This document shows positions 23,260 through 34,213 of a DNA stretch of 64,000 nt, in pieces (position 1 is the stretch's first letter; every line of letters starts with the position of its first letter). The DNA comes from Sesamum alatum (Eukaryota; Streptophyta; Magnoliopsida; Lamiales; Pedaliaceae), in contig JACGWO010000007.1 of the NCBI GenBank assembly GCA_034509735.1, forward strand, positions 25,386,046 to 25,450,045, given 5' to 3'. The notes under the pieces were generated by a model that was not told where the DNA came from, searched no databases, and worked only from the letters and a program-made list of their open reading frames with translations. A program made the translations under genes and the position numbers.

Positions 23260-24545
23260 ATATAGGAACGGTACAATTTTATAACTACCGTTCCTAAGGC
23301 AGGTCCTAAATAGAAAAACGACGTCGTTTTGTTTTTAAAACGACGACGTTTTATTACATATTAGTTATAATTAAACTTACTAGGAACGGTCACGTAATAT
23401 GCCCAGTGGTACAGGTACTGTTCCTATCATTGAAAACGACGTCGTTTCTTACCTGTACACACTTACCGTTCCTATATGTATTACAATATTTTTGCTATTT
23501 TCTTAGATAATAAATATAAAATACAAAAAAATACGTTTTGAACACTTATTTTATTAAATAAACGTATAGAATTGGATGTTTAAAGATTTAAAAAATCTAT
23601 AATAATTTCCAAAAAATAGACACACGTTCACAATATGAACTATTTTTGTATATTTATGTTTGTTAGTATTTCACAGATGTAACTAGCATCCTATATTGTT
23701 GTACTGCACGGCATAATCAGACCGTCGAAATTCCAATCAGACCGTTAGATATGATATAACACACAAAAGAATACATTATATGTCGTTTTGAAATATTTCT
23801 GTGTGCGGATCTCGAGTTATCGTATCCGGTCAGTATTCATCGTACAAAAAAACAGATGCATCCTTAGATCTAGGTTACTGATTGGAAATCCGACGTTGGA
23901 CATCAATTCATATCCATAACCTTGTACGTGTTAAAAAATGGTGTCGATCCGGCTGACGGATGTTGAGATATTAGACAAATTGGAAGGAGTTGTACAACTA
24001 GGAACGGTAACCTAATAGAAGAAGTGTTCCCATTACCGTTCCTATTATAAAGAACGATGTCGTTTTTATGCACTCACATATTTACCGTTCCTATTAAACT
24101 CTGGAACGGTTATTTGTAGTATTACCGTTCCAATAGTTGAATTTTCCACCAATTTTTCATTGGGCGCCAAAACGAAATATTGGGCTACATGTAGGAACGG
24201 TCGTAGGTTTTCACCTACCGTTCCTAATTCAAATTTCCCTCATTTTTTTTAATTAGCCGCCATATTTGAAATATTGTACCTCAAATAGGAACGGTCGTGT
24301 ATGTATTGGTACCGTTCCTAATTCAAATTTCCCTCATTTTTTTTTTGATTAGCCGCCATAATTTGAAATATTGTACCTCAACTAGGAACGGTGAATATAT
24401 AATTGGACCGTTCCTAATTCAAATTTCCTCATTTTTTTGAATTAGCCGCCATATTTGAAATATTGTGCCTCAAATAGGAATGGTGGTTATATATTTGAAA
24501 TATTGTACCTCAAATAACGTTCCTGTTAAATTTGACCGTTGAGTC
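23260..24545. repeat. Internal array of paired inverted GGAACGGT 10-mers
   Basis: The subterminal motif reappears in the middle of the element as convergent pairs TAGGAACGGT ... ACCGTTCCTA separated by about 15-35 bp. Pairs lie near 23264/23287, 23391/23425, 23999/24035, 24192/24216, 24286/24311 and 24383/24406. Each pair could form a 10-bp hairpin. The palindrome AACGACGTCGTT occurs near 23316 and 23434, with variants near 23340 and 24053. The array sits between the end of the TNP2 gene and the PTTA-like gene. Confidence 0.75.
24132..24525. repeat. Tandem repeat of about 95 bp, about 4 copies
   Basis: Units beginning ATTCAAATTTCCCTCATTTT start at 24227, 24321 and 24417. A more diverged first unit begins near 24132, and a partial last copy ends near 24525. 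Each full unit contains TTAGCCGCCAT, TTTGAAATATTGTACCTCAA and one inverted pair of the GGAACGGT motif, so the hairpin was amplified together with its spacer. Confidence 0.85.
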
Positions 24546-24630
24546 GATTCAAAATACATCTATCAAATACAATTTTAATAATAAATTCATGAGCATATCG
24601 CGGTAATTACAACAAATCGATGATACTTAC

Positions 24631-27565
24631 ATGAGCCTTGAACCAATCCTTAAATTGCGTCACCATTAGTTGATCAATTATCGGGTCCTCCAAATTGTGT
24701 TGCTCGAACAGTTCATTCAGGAATGACCTGTTATAGTAAAACTGATTGTTATAAATATACATGTAATTGAAATTGAAATGATTCGTACGAGATACGTTTG
24801 TATAGACACTTACTCGTAGTACGGTGCAACTACTTCACAATTACACAAGACGTATGTCTCGATAGCATGAAGTTCCTCCCCGCTCAGCTATCTCTTCTTC
24901 GAGGCTCCACTTGCTCGGCCTGGGTAATTGAAAATGGACCGAACAATTCGATCGTCGTTGCTCGTGAGATCATCGTTCCGACCGGGTCTGTTTCGCTTGC
25001 ACAGAATGTGCGGTTCGAAGTAGTGCGAGGAGAAAAGTCCGATTTCTTCGACAATATAAGCCTCTACAATTGACGCCTCGACGTGTGCTTTGTTTTTCAC
25101 CTTTTTCTTCAAATCGCAAAGGAATCTATTCATATATATGACAATTTATTAAAATGCAAATAATAAGTATATATTTAACAGTATTACTTATTTAATTACC
25201 TTTCAAATGGGTACATCCACCTGTATTGCACGGGGCCCCCAACGCACGCCTCATATGGAAGGTGAACAATTAGATGCTCCATTGAGTCGAAAAAGGAAGG
25301 AGGAAAAATTTTCTCGAGACTGCAGATGATGACGGCTATACTATCTTCCAATTCTTTTACCTTGGCCACGTTTAGTGTTGTTGAGCATAGGATCTGGAAT
25401 AGAAGGCTGACTTCCGTCAAGGCCCACCACACGTGCTCTGAAAGCATTTCACAGAAAAGCAACCGGAATCAATTTCTGCATGAAAACATGACAATCATGG
25501 CTCTTCATGCCGTGCATCCTCAACTCCTTCAGGTCGACGCAACGGACCAAGTTAGAGGGACACCCATCAGGAAACCTAAGACAACGAATCCACTCATATA
25601 TCTTCTTCTTTTGCTCCTTCGTCAGTGTATATACCGCCTTGGGCATCACGTTCGGTCTCCTTTCGTCCACCTCAAGCTCCGGCCGATTACATATGATCTT
25701 CAGATCCTTCCGTGAATTCAGATTGTCCTTCGTTTTTCCCTTGATGTCCATCATAGTATTGAATATATTATCGAACACATTCTTCTCAATATGCATGACA
25801 TCAAGATTGTGTCGTATTAGATGCGCTCCCCAGTATTCAAGCTCCCAGAATATGCTTTTCTTCGTCCACTTATGGTCGACGCTGTAGCCTTCTGGTTCAC
25901 TCAACGGTTGTTCGACAGCAACACTAAATGCATCGACACGGGTTCGGATCTGTTCTCCAGTCAGCCTCGGACGTACAACCTTCCTCTCTATTCGATTTTT
26001 AGTGAAGGCTTTCTTGTTCCTGCGACAAGGATGACCCGGTGGTAGGAATTGCCTGTGGCAGTCAAAATAGCATGCCTTCCGACCGTGCTGTAAATAGAAT
26101 GCTCGTGTGTCCTCCAACAAACTGGACACCCCATAACACCGGCGGTACTCCATCCAGACGCCATACCATAAGCAGGAAGGTCGTCCACTGTCCACATCAA
26201 TGCGGCATGCATCATGAATGCCTGGTTTGTCGCAGTATCGTGCGTACGTACACACCCACATGCCATAAATTCTGCAACTCCTCGATCAACGGCTCCAAGT
26301 AGACATCGATAAGACGTTTGGGATTCGATGGGCCAGGGATCACCATCATTAGGAACATATACTCAGACTTCATGCACATTCCCGGTGGGAGATTGTATGG
26401 TGTAAGTATCAAGGGCCAACATGAGTAAGTTTTACCATACTGACCGTGCGGTGCAAACCCATTCGTGCACAACCCAAGTCTAACATTCCTCGGTTCAGCT
26501 GCAAAATCAGGATACGTCCGGTCAAAATGCTTCCAAGCCTCTGCATCTAACGGATGACACATGGATCCTTCCTCCGTCTGATGGCTCGCATGCCAAGTCA
26601 TATGCTCTGTTGTGACCTCCGACGCATACAACCTCTGCAGCCGAGGGGTAATCGGTAGATACCTAAGAATTGCATACGGGGACTTCTCGCGTTTAGGATT
26701 TCTGTCCCTGGTGGGCTTGTACCTAGCGTCTCCACAGAACTTGCAATATTCCAAATCAATATCGTCCTTCCAGTACAATATGCAACCATTTTTGCAAGCA
26801 TCAATCTTCTGAACTGGTAAACCCAATTCTGTTATCAATTTCTTCATATTGTAATAATCGGCGGGGAAAGTGTGATCTCGGGGCATTACAGTATCAGCCC
26901 ACTGGCATATACGATCATATGTATGCTCGGAAAAACCCCCTTCAGCCTTGATATTCACCAAAGAGGCAATTGACGCCAACTGAGAGGTGGTGCAACCATT
27001 CCACAAAGGTTGGTCCGCAGCATGAACTACATCAAAAAAGTGGTCTGACAAGCCAGACACATAATCATAGGGCCCGAATCGTAATATGAACTAGGACCCA
27101 CATCAGATGGACAATACCGAGTACCATCATCAGTCGGTCCCTCCTGGTTGTACGAAAACCAGAATGACGGCCCGACGGCATCGAATACCATCCTCTGCGG
27201 CCAATCCATCTGAGCCGCATCACCTCAATGCGAACTACCCTCCTCCTGAACGGGTGGCGTTTGCTGATGCTGTAGAGGGGTGCTGTCATTACTTCAAAGT
27301 ATTCCTGCACGCTCTCCTCACCATGCGAAGTCCAATTGTAATACTCTGGCATAAACCCTTTCATACACAAATCAAAATTTACCTCGTCTGGTGTTTTGAA
27401 CCGTTCGTTTTTGCACTTCCGGCAGGGACACTTAATCTTGTCCCCGTCCATATATGCACGTTGAGACTGGGCCCATTCTAAAAATGTTGTAACACCATCC
27501 TCAAACTCCGGCATCACAGCCAGGACGTCTCGATCATACATCCATTTCCTCAACTGTCTTAACAT
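24631..27565 (-). pseudogene. TNP2-type CACTA transposase, frameshifted
   Basis: This is the catalytic transposase of plant CACTA elements. On the minus strand the N-terminal transposase-associated region (WMYDRDVLAVMPEFEDGV, CPCRKCKNERF) lies at about 27545-27410. The TNP2 core follows with KIDACKNGCILYWKD, HFDRTYPDFA and NPKRLIDVYLEPLIEELQNLW (27060-26270), then ALMWTVDDLPAYG and LDVMHIEKNVFDNI. A DUF4218-like domain ends in FPPSFFDSMEHLIVHLPYEA and YRWMYPFER at 25200. Introns with GT-AG ends separate it from a C-terminal exon (about 25125-24815, FNYPGRASG) and a last piece SFLNELFEQHNLEDPI (24728-24631). Frame changes near 27285, 26270 and 26090-25980 and a stop near 24887 break it. Confidence 0.85.
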
Positions 27566-27739
27566 GATTGGTCCTACGTATAATATAATTTACAACAACA
27601 ATTAAATGATGAGAGTAAATTATATATATGCAAAAATAATAGAATTTTGCATACTTACGTGAGCAAAAGACCTATCAATATCAATCCAAAATTCGCGCTC
27701 GGTAATTGATATGTTTCGATTTTTCGTATAAATAATCAA

Positions 27740-27754
27740 GGGGGGGGGGGGGGG
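27740..27754. repeat. Poly-G run of 15
   Basis: Fifteen consecutive G residues follow AATCAA in the region upstream of the TNP2 gene. It is a slippage-prone homopolymer, and its exact length may be an assembly estimate. Confidence 0.8.
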
Positions 27755-27829
27755 AGTTATAAATACAAAATGAGTTGGAGAATAAGTATGAGAAAAATGA
27801 CAAAGAAGGGGGACATATATATAGAAATC

Positions 27830-28230
27830 ATTGGAACGGTCATTGGATTACTATTTGGAATACGAAACTAGCCGTTAAAATATAGCCGTTGTTTCCAGCT
27901 ATAGGAACGGTCTCAGGAGGGGTAACAGGAACGCAAAAGTTACCGTTGTAATATAGGCGTTAGAGCATATTAGGGACGGTATCAGGCATAAGAAATATTG
28001 ACCGTTCCCATTTGGATTACATTTTGGATCGGTAATTGTAACACACTTTCACTTACTATATACCCGTAATTTGGAACAGTCATTGCCTCACATTTTTTCC
28101 CATGGCGTAAAAGGGCCTCGTGTAGGACTACATGTTGGAACGGTAGACCAACGGTCCAAAATTGACACGGCCTTTGGAACAGTTGGTGTAAACGGTAAGC
28201 TTTCTTGGTCCGCCTACCGTTCCAAAGCTT
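27830..28230. repeat. Right subterminal repeats of the CACTA element, terminus missing
   Basis: GGAACGGT variants occur again near 27833, 27902, 27926, 27974, 28071, 28136 and 28174, and ACCGTTCC lies at 28216. No TTTTTTGTAGTG end is present. Copia LTR sequence (TTGATTGGAATGTATTTAG) follows at about 28232. This would be the promoter-proximal end relative to the TNP2 gene. Confidence 0.75.
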
Positions 28231-28900
28231 AATTGATTGGAATGTATTTAGACATCCTTGGATGAACCTAGACATATTCCAATAATCACATAAATGATGT
28301 ATATATATGAGTATATACAACCATCAACAAGAGGATTAATCATTATTCATCTTTTTCTAGGAAAAAGAAGAGAACTCTCATATATATATATATATATCAT
28401 TTTTGGCCTCTCTCTTGCTCTCTATCCCTCTCAGTTTGTTGCTTCATTGATTTAGGATCAATTGAAGATTAAAGCTAGATTAAGAAGGATACACTAATAC
28501 GATAGTGTAATTCTTGTCTTGATCTCATCTTCTTAGGTTATTTTTTCTCTAGCAAGAAAAACGTGACTTCTCCCGGCGTGGTGTGGACTACGTTAGAGGA
28601 TTCATACGTTTGAATCTTGGTGAACTTTTTTCATCCATTCGAGAGGGAACAACGCTAGTAGTGGTGCACGGAAGATAACTACAAAGGTAACCCCTGTTTA
28701 TTTATATGTAGTTCTCTTTATGATTGTCTATGTGCCCTATATGATATACTTGCTTTATGTAATCATATTCTACATCGAACGTCCGGTTGAACACCAAAGG
28801 GAACCTTGACACGTTTTATTATAATATGCATTTTAAATAACGTTAAATTCTGCATCTCTCGCTTCCACTCGCGCTCCCGGGTGGATCCGCTTGTCCTTCA
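28231..28900 (+). repeat. 5' LTR of Copia-0, right part
   Basis: The LTR resumes with GATTGGAATGTATTTAGACA, includes a TATA-like TGTATATATATGAGTATA (about 28298), a CT-rich transcribed-region-like segment and the family end GGATCCGCTTGTCCTTCA at 28900. Copia-2 and LTR-1 end in the same way (GGATCCGCTT...). The left part lies before the CACTA insertion. Confidence 0.85.
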
Positions 28901-28902
28901 AG

Positions 28903-28915
28903 TGGTATTAGAGCT
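28903..28915 (+). promoter_or_regulatory. Copia-0 primer-binding site
   Basis: TGGTATTAGAGCT begins two bases after the LTR end. It differs at two positions from TGGTATCAGAGCC, the complement of the initiator Met-tRNA 3' end used by most plant copia elements. Both differences are C-to-T changes typical of decay. Confidence 0.85.
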
Positions 28916-30250
28916 CGGTTTGATGTAAGGGGCATAGATCTATGTGCTTTACATGTGCAATTTGCTTTTTCGGCTTTATTGAGCATGTTTTATTGCGTAA
29001 ATGTATGAAGTAATGCACTTGTTTAAACGTTTAAGTTTGATGAACATCATGCATGTATTTTGTGAATTGAGTTTCAAAATTACATGCCTTATTTTTCAGT
29101 CTTTTAATATGCAAAAATGAAAAAAAAAATATTAATAGACGACAGCGGCAGCGGTTGGCTGCTGCCCTTACTGGCCGGTCACTGTGGTGCGACGGCTGGG
29201 CCAATCTGTGCCCTTTTTTATGTTGTCTGAAAAATTGATTTTTCTAAAATTTTTCTGCATATATTTTCTAAAATCGGATTAATTTTGCATATTTTGATTT
29301 GGATTAATTGGGTTTTTCCTATAATCGAATTGCTTAATTAGTTTGGATTTTAACATGCACTGGATGCATTGTAAATGGAGATGTCCATTGAATTTTGAAT
29401 TTGAACTTGTAAATTATTCATATGTTTATGGCATTTGATATTGGATATCACATAGGTATTTTGTATATCTATTATAAGCATGATTATTTGGTATGATTGT
29501 GCGTTGATGTTGATTAGTATGATCACTGAAGCCTTAGACCTTGTGTATGGATGTATGCTTTTTCTTTTTTTACATTACTGTTGGGTGGGGCATGCGTGCC
29601 TCTTGTTTTGGGAATTTTATCTCCCAGTATTCCGCCTTCATGATGTTAAGGTTTGTTTTCCTCTATTTCATATATTCTACTTCCAATGTAATGAGAGTAG
29701 TTAGGAATTTTTTGTTGAGCTTTTGCATTTCATGTAATAAAGCAAACCCATGGAGTTGGAGGCCTAAGTTGGATGGAGGCCCAAGGTGAGACATCAAGGA
29801 AAAACAAGTAGAGTACAAGGCCCATTGGAATGACAATGGGTTAACTTATTTTGTAATAGTGTAGGACCACCCTAGACAGCCTATAGACCCACTGCGGGCT
29901 CAGTGGGTCGCATAGGTTGGGCTTGTGATCATCCAACAGGGTTATGCTAGGTTTACTTGCATTTGACACATTTATTTAAAAATTTAATAATATTTGATAT
30001 TTTATGCATGCAAGACATAAATGTGATGAGGTCTCGGTCAACATCTATTCAAATCGAACTCTCACTTGGTTGGACCAAGTTAAAATGTTAGGTCCACAAT
30101 GAACTTGGATCAAAATGGTTTTGATCTGTCCAAGCCTTCCATCCACAAAATTATGGTGAGGAAGCTACCACTACCCACATGTGGTCTCACGATTCGTGGC
30201 ACATTTAGAATAGAGGAAAGTTGCATCATTGTTGTGAACAAAGAAATATG
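28916..30250 (+). other. Copia-0 leader, first part
   Basis: This is untranslated leader between the primer-binding site and gag. It holds a GC-rich hairpin-prone patch near 29140-29210 (CGGCAGCGGTTGGCTGCTGC). Blocks conserved in the other copia leaders follow: TGGGTGGGGCATGCGTGCCTC (about 29582), CACTGCGGGCTCAGTGGGTC (about 29890) and TGATCATCCAACAGGG (about 29926). Those blocks recur at the corresponding places in Copia-2 and Copia-3. The first copy of a 250-bp repeat starts near 30090. LTR-6 interrupts at 30251. Confidence 0.75.
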
Positions 30251-32888
30251 TGAAAGCGAGTAGATCGTCCCGGGAGAGAAGCGCGAATAGCGGAAGCGCA
30301 ATGGATTGCATAATAAAATTGCAAAGCATAAATTAAATGGAATTTAAAAGCATGCATTGTACATAGATAAACGGATCAAAGGGTGTGCCCTTGATTCTCC
30401 CGGGTGTTCGGTGTATCTCATGTTCAAGAAAACATAACATGGAGGCCATAGAATTTAGAACAAGAAACGTAAAAGAGGACGTTACCTCTCGTAGTCATCT
30501 TGGTTCGGCTATACGCATTGTTCCCCGTTTTGCACCAAGATCTCAAAGTAGAGACCTCTAAATCGTCCACAAGCTACACCGGAAAGCAACAAAGTCCCGT
30601 GCTAGCAAGAAATCGTTAGGGGAGAAGAGACATCGATACACGCTATTGATTAACGCTATCGACGTCCCTTATGTTCTACCGTGAATAAATCAATAAGAAC
30701 AAAAGTAAAATCTTGGAGAAGAGAAGAGAGGTGGACGAATTCTAGAGAGAGAGTTGTGAGATGTAAGGTGTAGAGATTAGTAGGTGTGTGTGTGTGTGTG
30801 TGTTTGAGTATTTATAAGAAACATATTTTCCTATTCCTACTCAACCTCTTCTAAAGAGACACACTTTGACTAGGATTTTGACCTAGTCAAACTATGCTTT
30901 GATTAAGTCAAATTAATTATGGCCCTTCATCTCACCAATCTCTAGATCAAATCTAGTCCATCCATTTCTTTAATAGGCTTTATGATATGGACCTATTTAA
31001 TTCTAAATCAAATAGTCCAAAGGTCCAATGAACTTTATATTAAATTTTATTTAATATTCCAAGCCCACTAATTAATTCACCCTTTTAATCTAATTAAAAG
31101 GGAAGCCCATGCTTTATTAAATCATAAAGGGACAATTACACTCCCCTCCCTGAGGTTTGGTGTAATTACACGTAGACCCCCTGTGGTTTGAGAAATTACA
31201 TCTACTACCCCTGAGGTTTGCTTCTATCTAACAAATGGGTCCCTCTGTTAGTCAAAATTTACCGAATTTGTTGATATTAGCAAAAAAATTGAATTAAAGG
31301 TGAGGTTTGTCATCGATTGACTTATTATTGACTTATTGTAGGTCAAATGAATCTTTTTATGACCAAACTACCCTTATATATCGTCACACGTTAATGCATG
31401 AGAGGAAGTATATTTTCACCATTTATAGGATAATTTAGTCATAAAAGATTTGTTTGGTCAACATTAAGTCATTAATAAGTCAATCAAGGGTAAATATCGA
31501 TTTTCATTCAAATTCGGTTAATTTTAACTAACGGAGGGACATATATTTGTTAGACAGAAGCAAACCTCAGGGGTACTAAATGTAATTTTCCAAACCACAG
31601 GGGTCTACGTGTAATTACACCAAACCTCAAGGGAGGGGAGTGTAATTATCCCAATCATAAATCTTATTTATGAACTCAAGCCCGATTAATCTAATTATTC
31701 CATTGAGGCTTGAATCTCCAAGAAGTATAATTTAATCCTATTAAATTAAACCTTCTCCCGGAATTAATTTCAAATTAATTCCTTTCACATTTGGTGTAGC
31801 GGGTGTGACCTTTAGGTTTACCTTCAACTAAACTTGGACCTACTTCTTGTTATCTCATAACCAAAGTAGTCCGACACCATGGATGGCCATCTAGCAACAG
31901 TCCATGGCACTAAAGACTAGGTGAATACGTGGTGTGAACATTTAGGCTCCGAGTTACATACAGGTACGGTCCTACCATCGCTTGTTACATACAGGTACGG
32001 TCCTACTGTCGCTTGTCTCCCGGGCTTAGTCTAGGGCATGGAATTGGGCGTCGGTTCCCATCCTTGACTAGGCGTCTATGCTTAATACTCGAGATAGATT
32101 TTAACTCTATGATTGACGTAGGAAATCCTTTCCTACTTCAATTAAGTGCTATGGCCATACACTTTGAGAGTCTAAACCATCTCAAAGTGCATAGGAGATT
32201 TCGCTGTCATATTCTTTGATAGGGTACAGATCCTATCTTGGAATCCACCGTCCTCTCCACATACTCCGACTGCACTGAACTAGGCTTATGATGGCCATGT
32301 CATATGACATGATCACCTCTTGCTAGATCCAAGATACAACCTTCGTATGTGAGCGACTCTCCGTGATTCCTCAAGTTCGAGGACTAATCCCGTACTATCA
32401 GAACCGGGAATACCAGTCATACCGACCAAGCCCGTGTGGCTTCCATATGACGATTCCTGCGAGTCACATCAGTCAGCCGACACTACCCTTGTCAACTAAC
32501 CCACTTATATTGCATAGACGTCCAACATCTGTCACCGATGAAACACGGTACTCATCTAATGAATGCAATCCTTAGTGTAAGTCTCTATAGGACCATCGAT
32601 GCCCAACTTCGAGGTCCTCGACTTGGAGTGTTTCAGAACTATCTACAGAAGTTGGTTCCATGACCGCCAACCTATGCGTGGTCCAACTTCCTGGATTCAT
32701 ATGTCCGGTATGTGGGCGTTTGTTGTGACGTCGAAATGACTTTCAATGCAAACAATAAGCACAACAAACTCATCATTACCAATGATGAATCCTTACTACA
32801 TTCATCAACATAATATTACTTGTTCAAAGATTGACGAATGGTTCTCAGAATAGCCAACCACATTGAATTTCTGGTCTCCATTCTAACA
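30251..32888 (-). mobile_element. LTR-6: reverse-oriented solo copia LTR with a MITE inside
   Basis: It is flanked by perfect 5-bp duplications ATATG (30246-30250 and 32889-32893). On the minus strand it starts TGTTAGAATGGAGACCAG at 32888 and ends GGGACGATCTACTCGCTTTCA at 30251. No internal coding lies between, so it is a solo LTR left by recombination between the two LTRs of an element inserted in the Copia-0 leader. Without the 524-bp MITE and its duplicated 9 bp it is about 2.1 kb. The shared LTR core is at about 31877-31925 and a (GT)n microsatellite near 30785-30803. Confidence 0.9.
31129..31652. mobile_element. Mutator-type foldback MITE (524 bp)
   Basis: The ends are inverted repeats: GGGACAATTACACTCCCCTC at 31129, and the complement of the right end reads GGGATAATTACACTCCCCTC. 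Similarity between the two arms continues for well over 140 bp and, loosely, to the centre, so the whole element can fold back. The flanks carry a perfect 9-bp duplication AATCATAAA (31120-31128 and 31653-31661), the TSD length of Mutator-like elements. The related LTR-4 has an uninterrupted sequence at the same place (about 42270-42300). No coding capacity. Confidence 0.9.
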
Positions 32889-33782
32889 ATATGCGCACTA
32901 TTTTCCTGTCTCCGAGTCGTGAATGACCGACAGTTGAGGTATAATTTGGTTGATGGGTCGGGCCTGACATCAAGTAAAAATATTAGGCCCATAATGGACT
33001 TGGACCAAAATGGTTTGTTCCGTCCAAGCCTTCCATCCACAACAATGTGGTGAGGAAGCTACCACTACCCAAGTGTGGTCTCACGATTCGTAGAACATTT
33101 GGAATAGAGGAAAGCTGCATCATTGTTGTGAACAAAGAAATATGCTCACTATTTTTCTGTCTCACGAGTCGTGGTGGCCGACAGTTGAGGTATAATTTGT
33201 TTGATGGGTCGGGCCTGACATCAAGTTAAAAATTAGGCCCATAATGGACTTGGACCAAAATGGTTTTGATCCGTCCAAGCTTTCCATCCACAACAATGTG
33301 GTGAGGAAGCTACCACTACCCAAGTGTGGTCTCACGAGTCGTGGCACATTTGGACTGGGGGAAAGCTGCACCATTGTTGTGAACAAAAAGAATGCGCTCG
33401 CTGTTTCCCTATCTCACGAGTCGTGGGGGGTGACAGTTGAGGCATGATTTGGTTGATGGGTTGGGCCTAACATTGAGTAGCATGATTCACTTGGAGTCCT
33501 CGAAATCATGTGAGAAGTGAGGCAAACATCTTAGGACTCTCATTGGATGAGAATGATATAGGATATCTCCCATTAGGTTTTCTTCATGTGAATCGTAAAA
33601 GCGGGGTATGGAGATCACGCTTATGAATCCCAAGCCACTAGGAAAAGGTTTTCCAAAATCCCACTTGAGAGTGGTGGGCTTTTGTATAAATAGTGGGAGG
33701 GGTTAAAGACTCAAGACCAAGTCTTAATTTGAACATATTGTTACGAATATTCCACATTCTGCTTTAATTTTGAATGTAGAAA

Positions 33783-33894
33783 TGTCTAAGAATCCACTTA
33801 CCATTATTCTTGAGATTCATAGATATGAAGGAACCTATTACAATGATTAACTACGAAATCTGAGGATTGTCCTCGATTTTGGGAACCAGGCTTA
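33783..33894 (+). pseudogene. Copia-0 gag, first 37 codons
   Basis: ATG at 33783 opens MSKNPLTIILEIHRYEGTYY, then after a stop codon LRNLRIVLDFGNQAYV, matching the start of the Copia-2 and Copia-3 gag proteins. It is cut at 33894 by LTR-1; the same frame resumes at 58019 with AYVMDKPFP. The pentamer GCTTA is duplicated at the two junctions. Confidence 0.85.
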
Positions 33895-34213
33895 TGTTAG
33901 AATAGGTGACAAGAAAGCCAATTAGAATGGCGGTTTTTGGTAACTATTTGTCAATCTTTATTAATACAATATTATCATGATGAATAGAGTAAGTATTCAT
34001 CACTTGCATTGTGTTTGTTGTGCTTACTACTGACCGTTTCAACGTTACAACAAATGCACATAGACTAATTGGATAACCCATGTAGTTGGGTTGCGTATTA
34101 GATGGTGGCTATGTAACCAACTTCTGAGGGTTGGTCTGAAACGTTCCAAGTCGAGGACCTCGAGACTGGGCATCGAGTTTCCTATTGAGACTTGCACTAA
34201 GTATTGCATTCAC
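33895..34213 (+). mobile_element. LTR-1: solo copia LTR, left part
   Basis: It starts TGTTAGAATAGGTGACAAG at 33895 after the pentamer GCTTA (33890-33894). At 34213 it is interrupted by Copia-2, whose 5-bp duplication TTCAC occupies 34209-34213 and 56154-56158. The second part is at 56159-58018, and together they give about 2.18 kb. Confidence 0.9.

Larger units (their letters stand above)
19073..28230 (-). mobile_element. CACTA (En/Spm) DNA transposon with two gene remnants
   Basis: The left end starts CACTACAAAAAAAAAGCG, a typical CACTA terminus. Subterminal regions are packed with variants of GGAACGGT and its complement (19085-19790 and 27830-28225), the usual binding-site-like arrays of CACTA elements. 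Two minus-strand genes are present: a TNP2-type transposase (27565-24631) and a PTTA/Transposase_24-like gene (21501-19957), separated by repeat-rich DNA. No inverted CACTA terminus was found at the right end; LTR sequence resumes at about 28231. So the element has lost its right terminal inverted repeat and should be immobile. Both genes are broken. Confidence 0.85.
30090..33470 (+). repeat. Three tandem copies of a 250-bp leader unit (split by LTR-6)
   Basis: A unit running from TTAGG(C/T)CCA(T/C)AATG through GTGAGGAAGCTACCACTACC and TCTCACGAGTCGTGG to GGTTGATGGGTCGGGCCT starts near 30091, 32982 and 33232. Copy 1 continues across the solo LTR insertion at 30251-32888. The corresponding regions of Copia-2 (about 37380-37620) and Copia-3 (about 48275-48520) have a single copy. 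Confidence 0.8.

Noticed and set aside
22860..24545. Regularly spaced repeats resembling a CRISPR array
   Set aside because: Units are degenerate or microsatellite-like, spacers are repeated rather than unique, there are no cas genes, and the context is a plant transposon.
25326..26302. Several plus-strand open frames over the CACTA transposase
   Set aside because: They are complementary-frame shadows of the minus-strand TNP2 gene, which has the family motifs.
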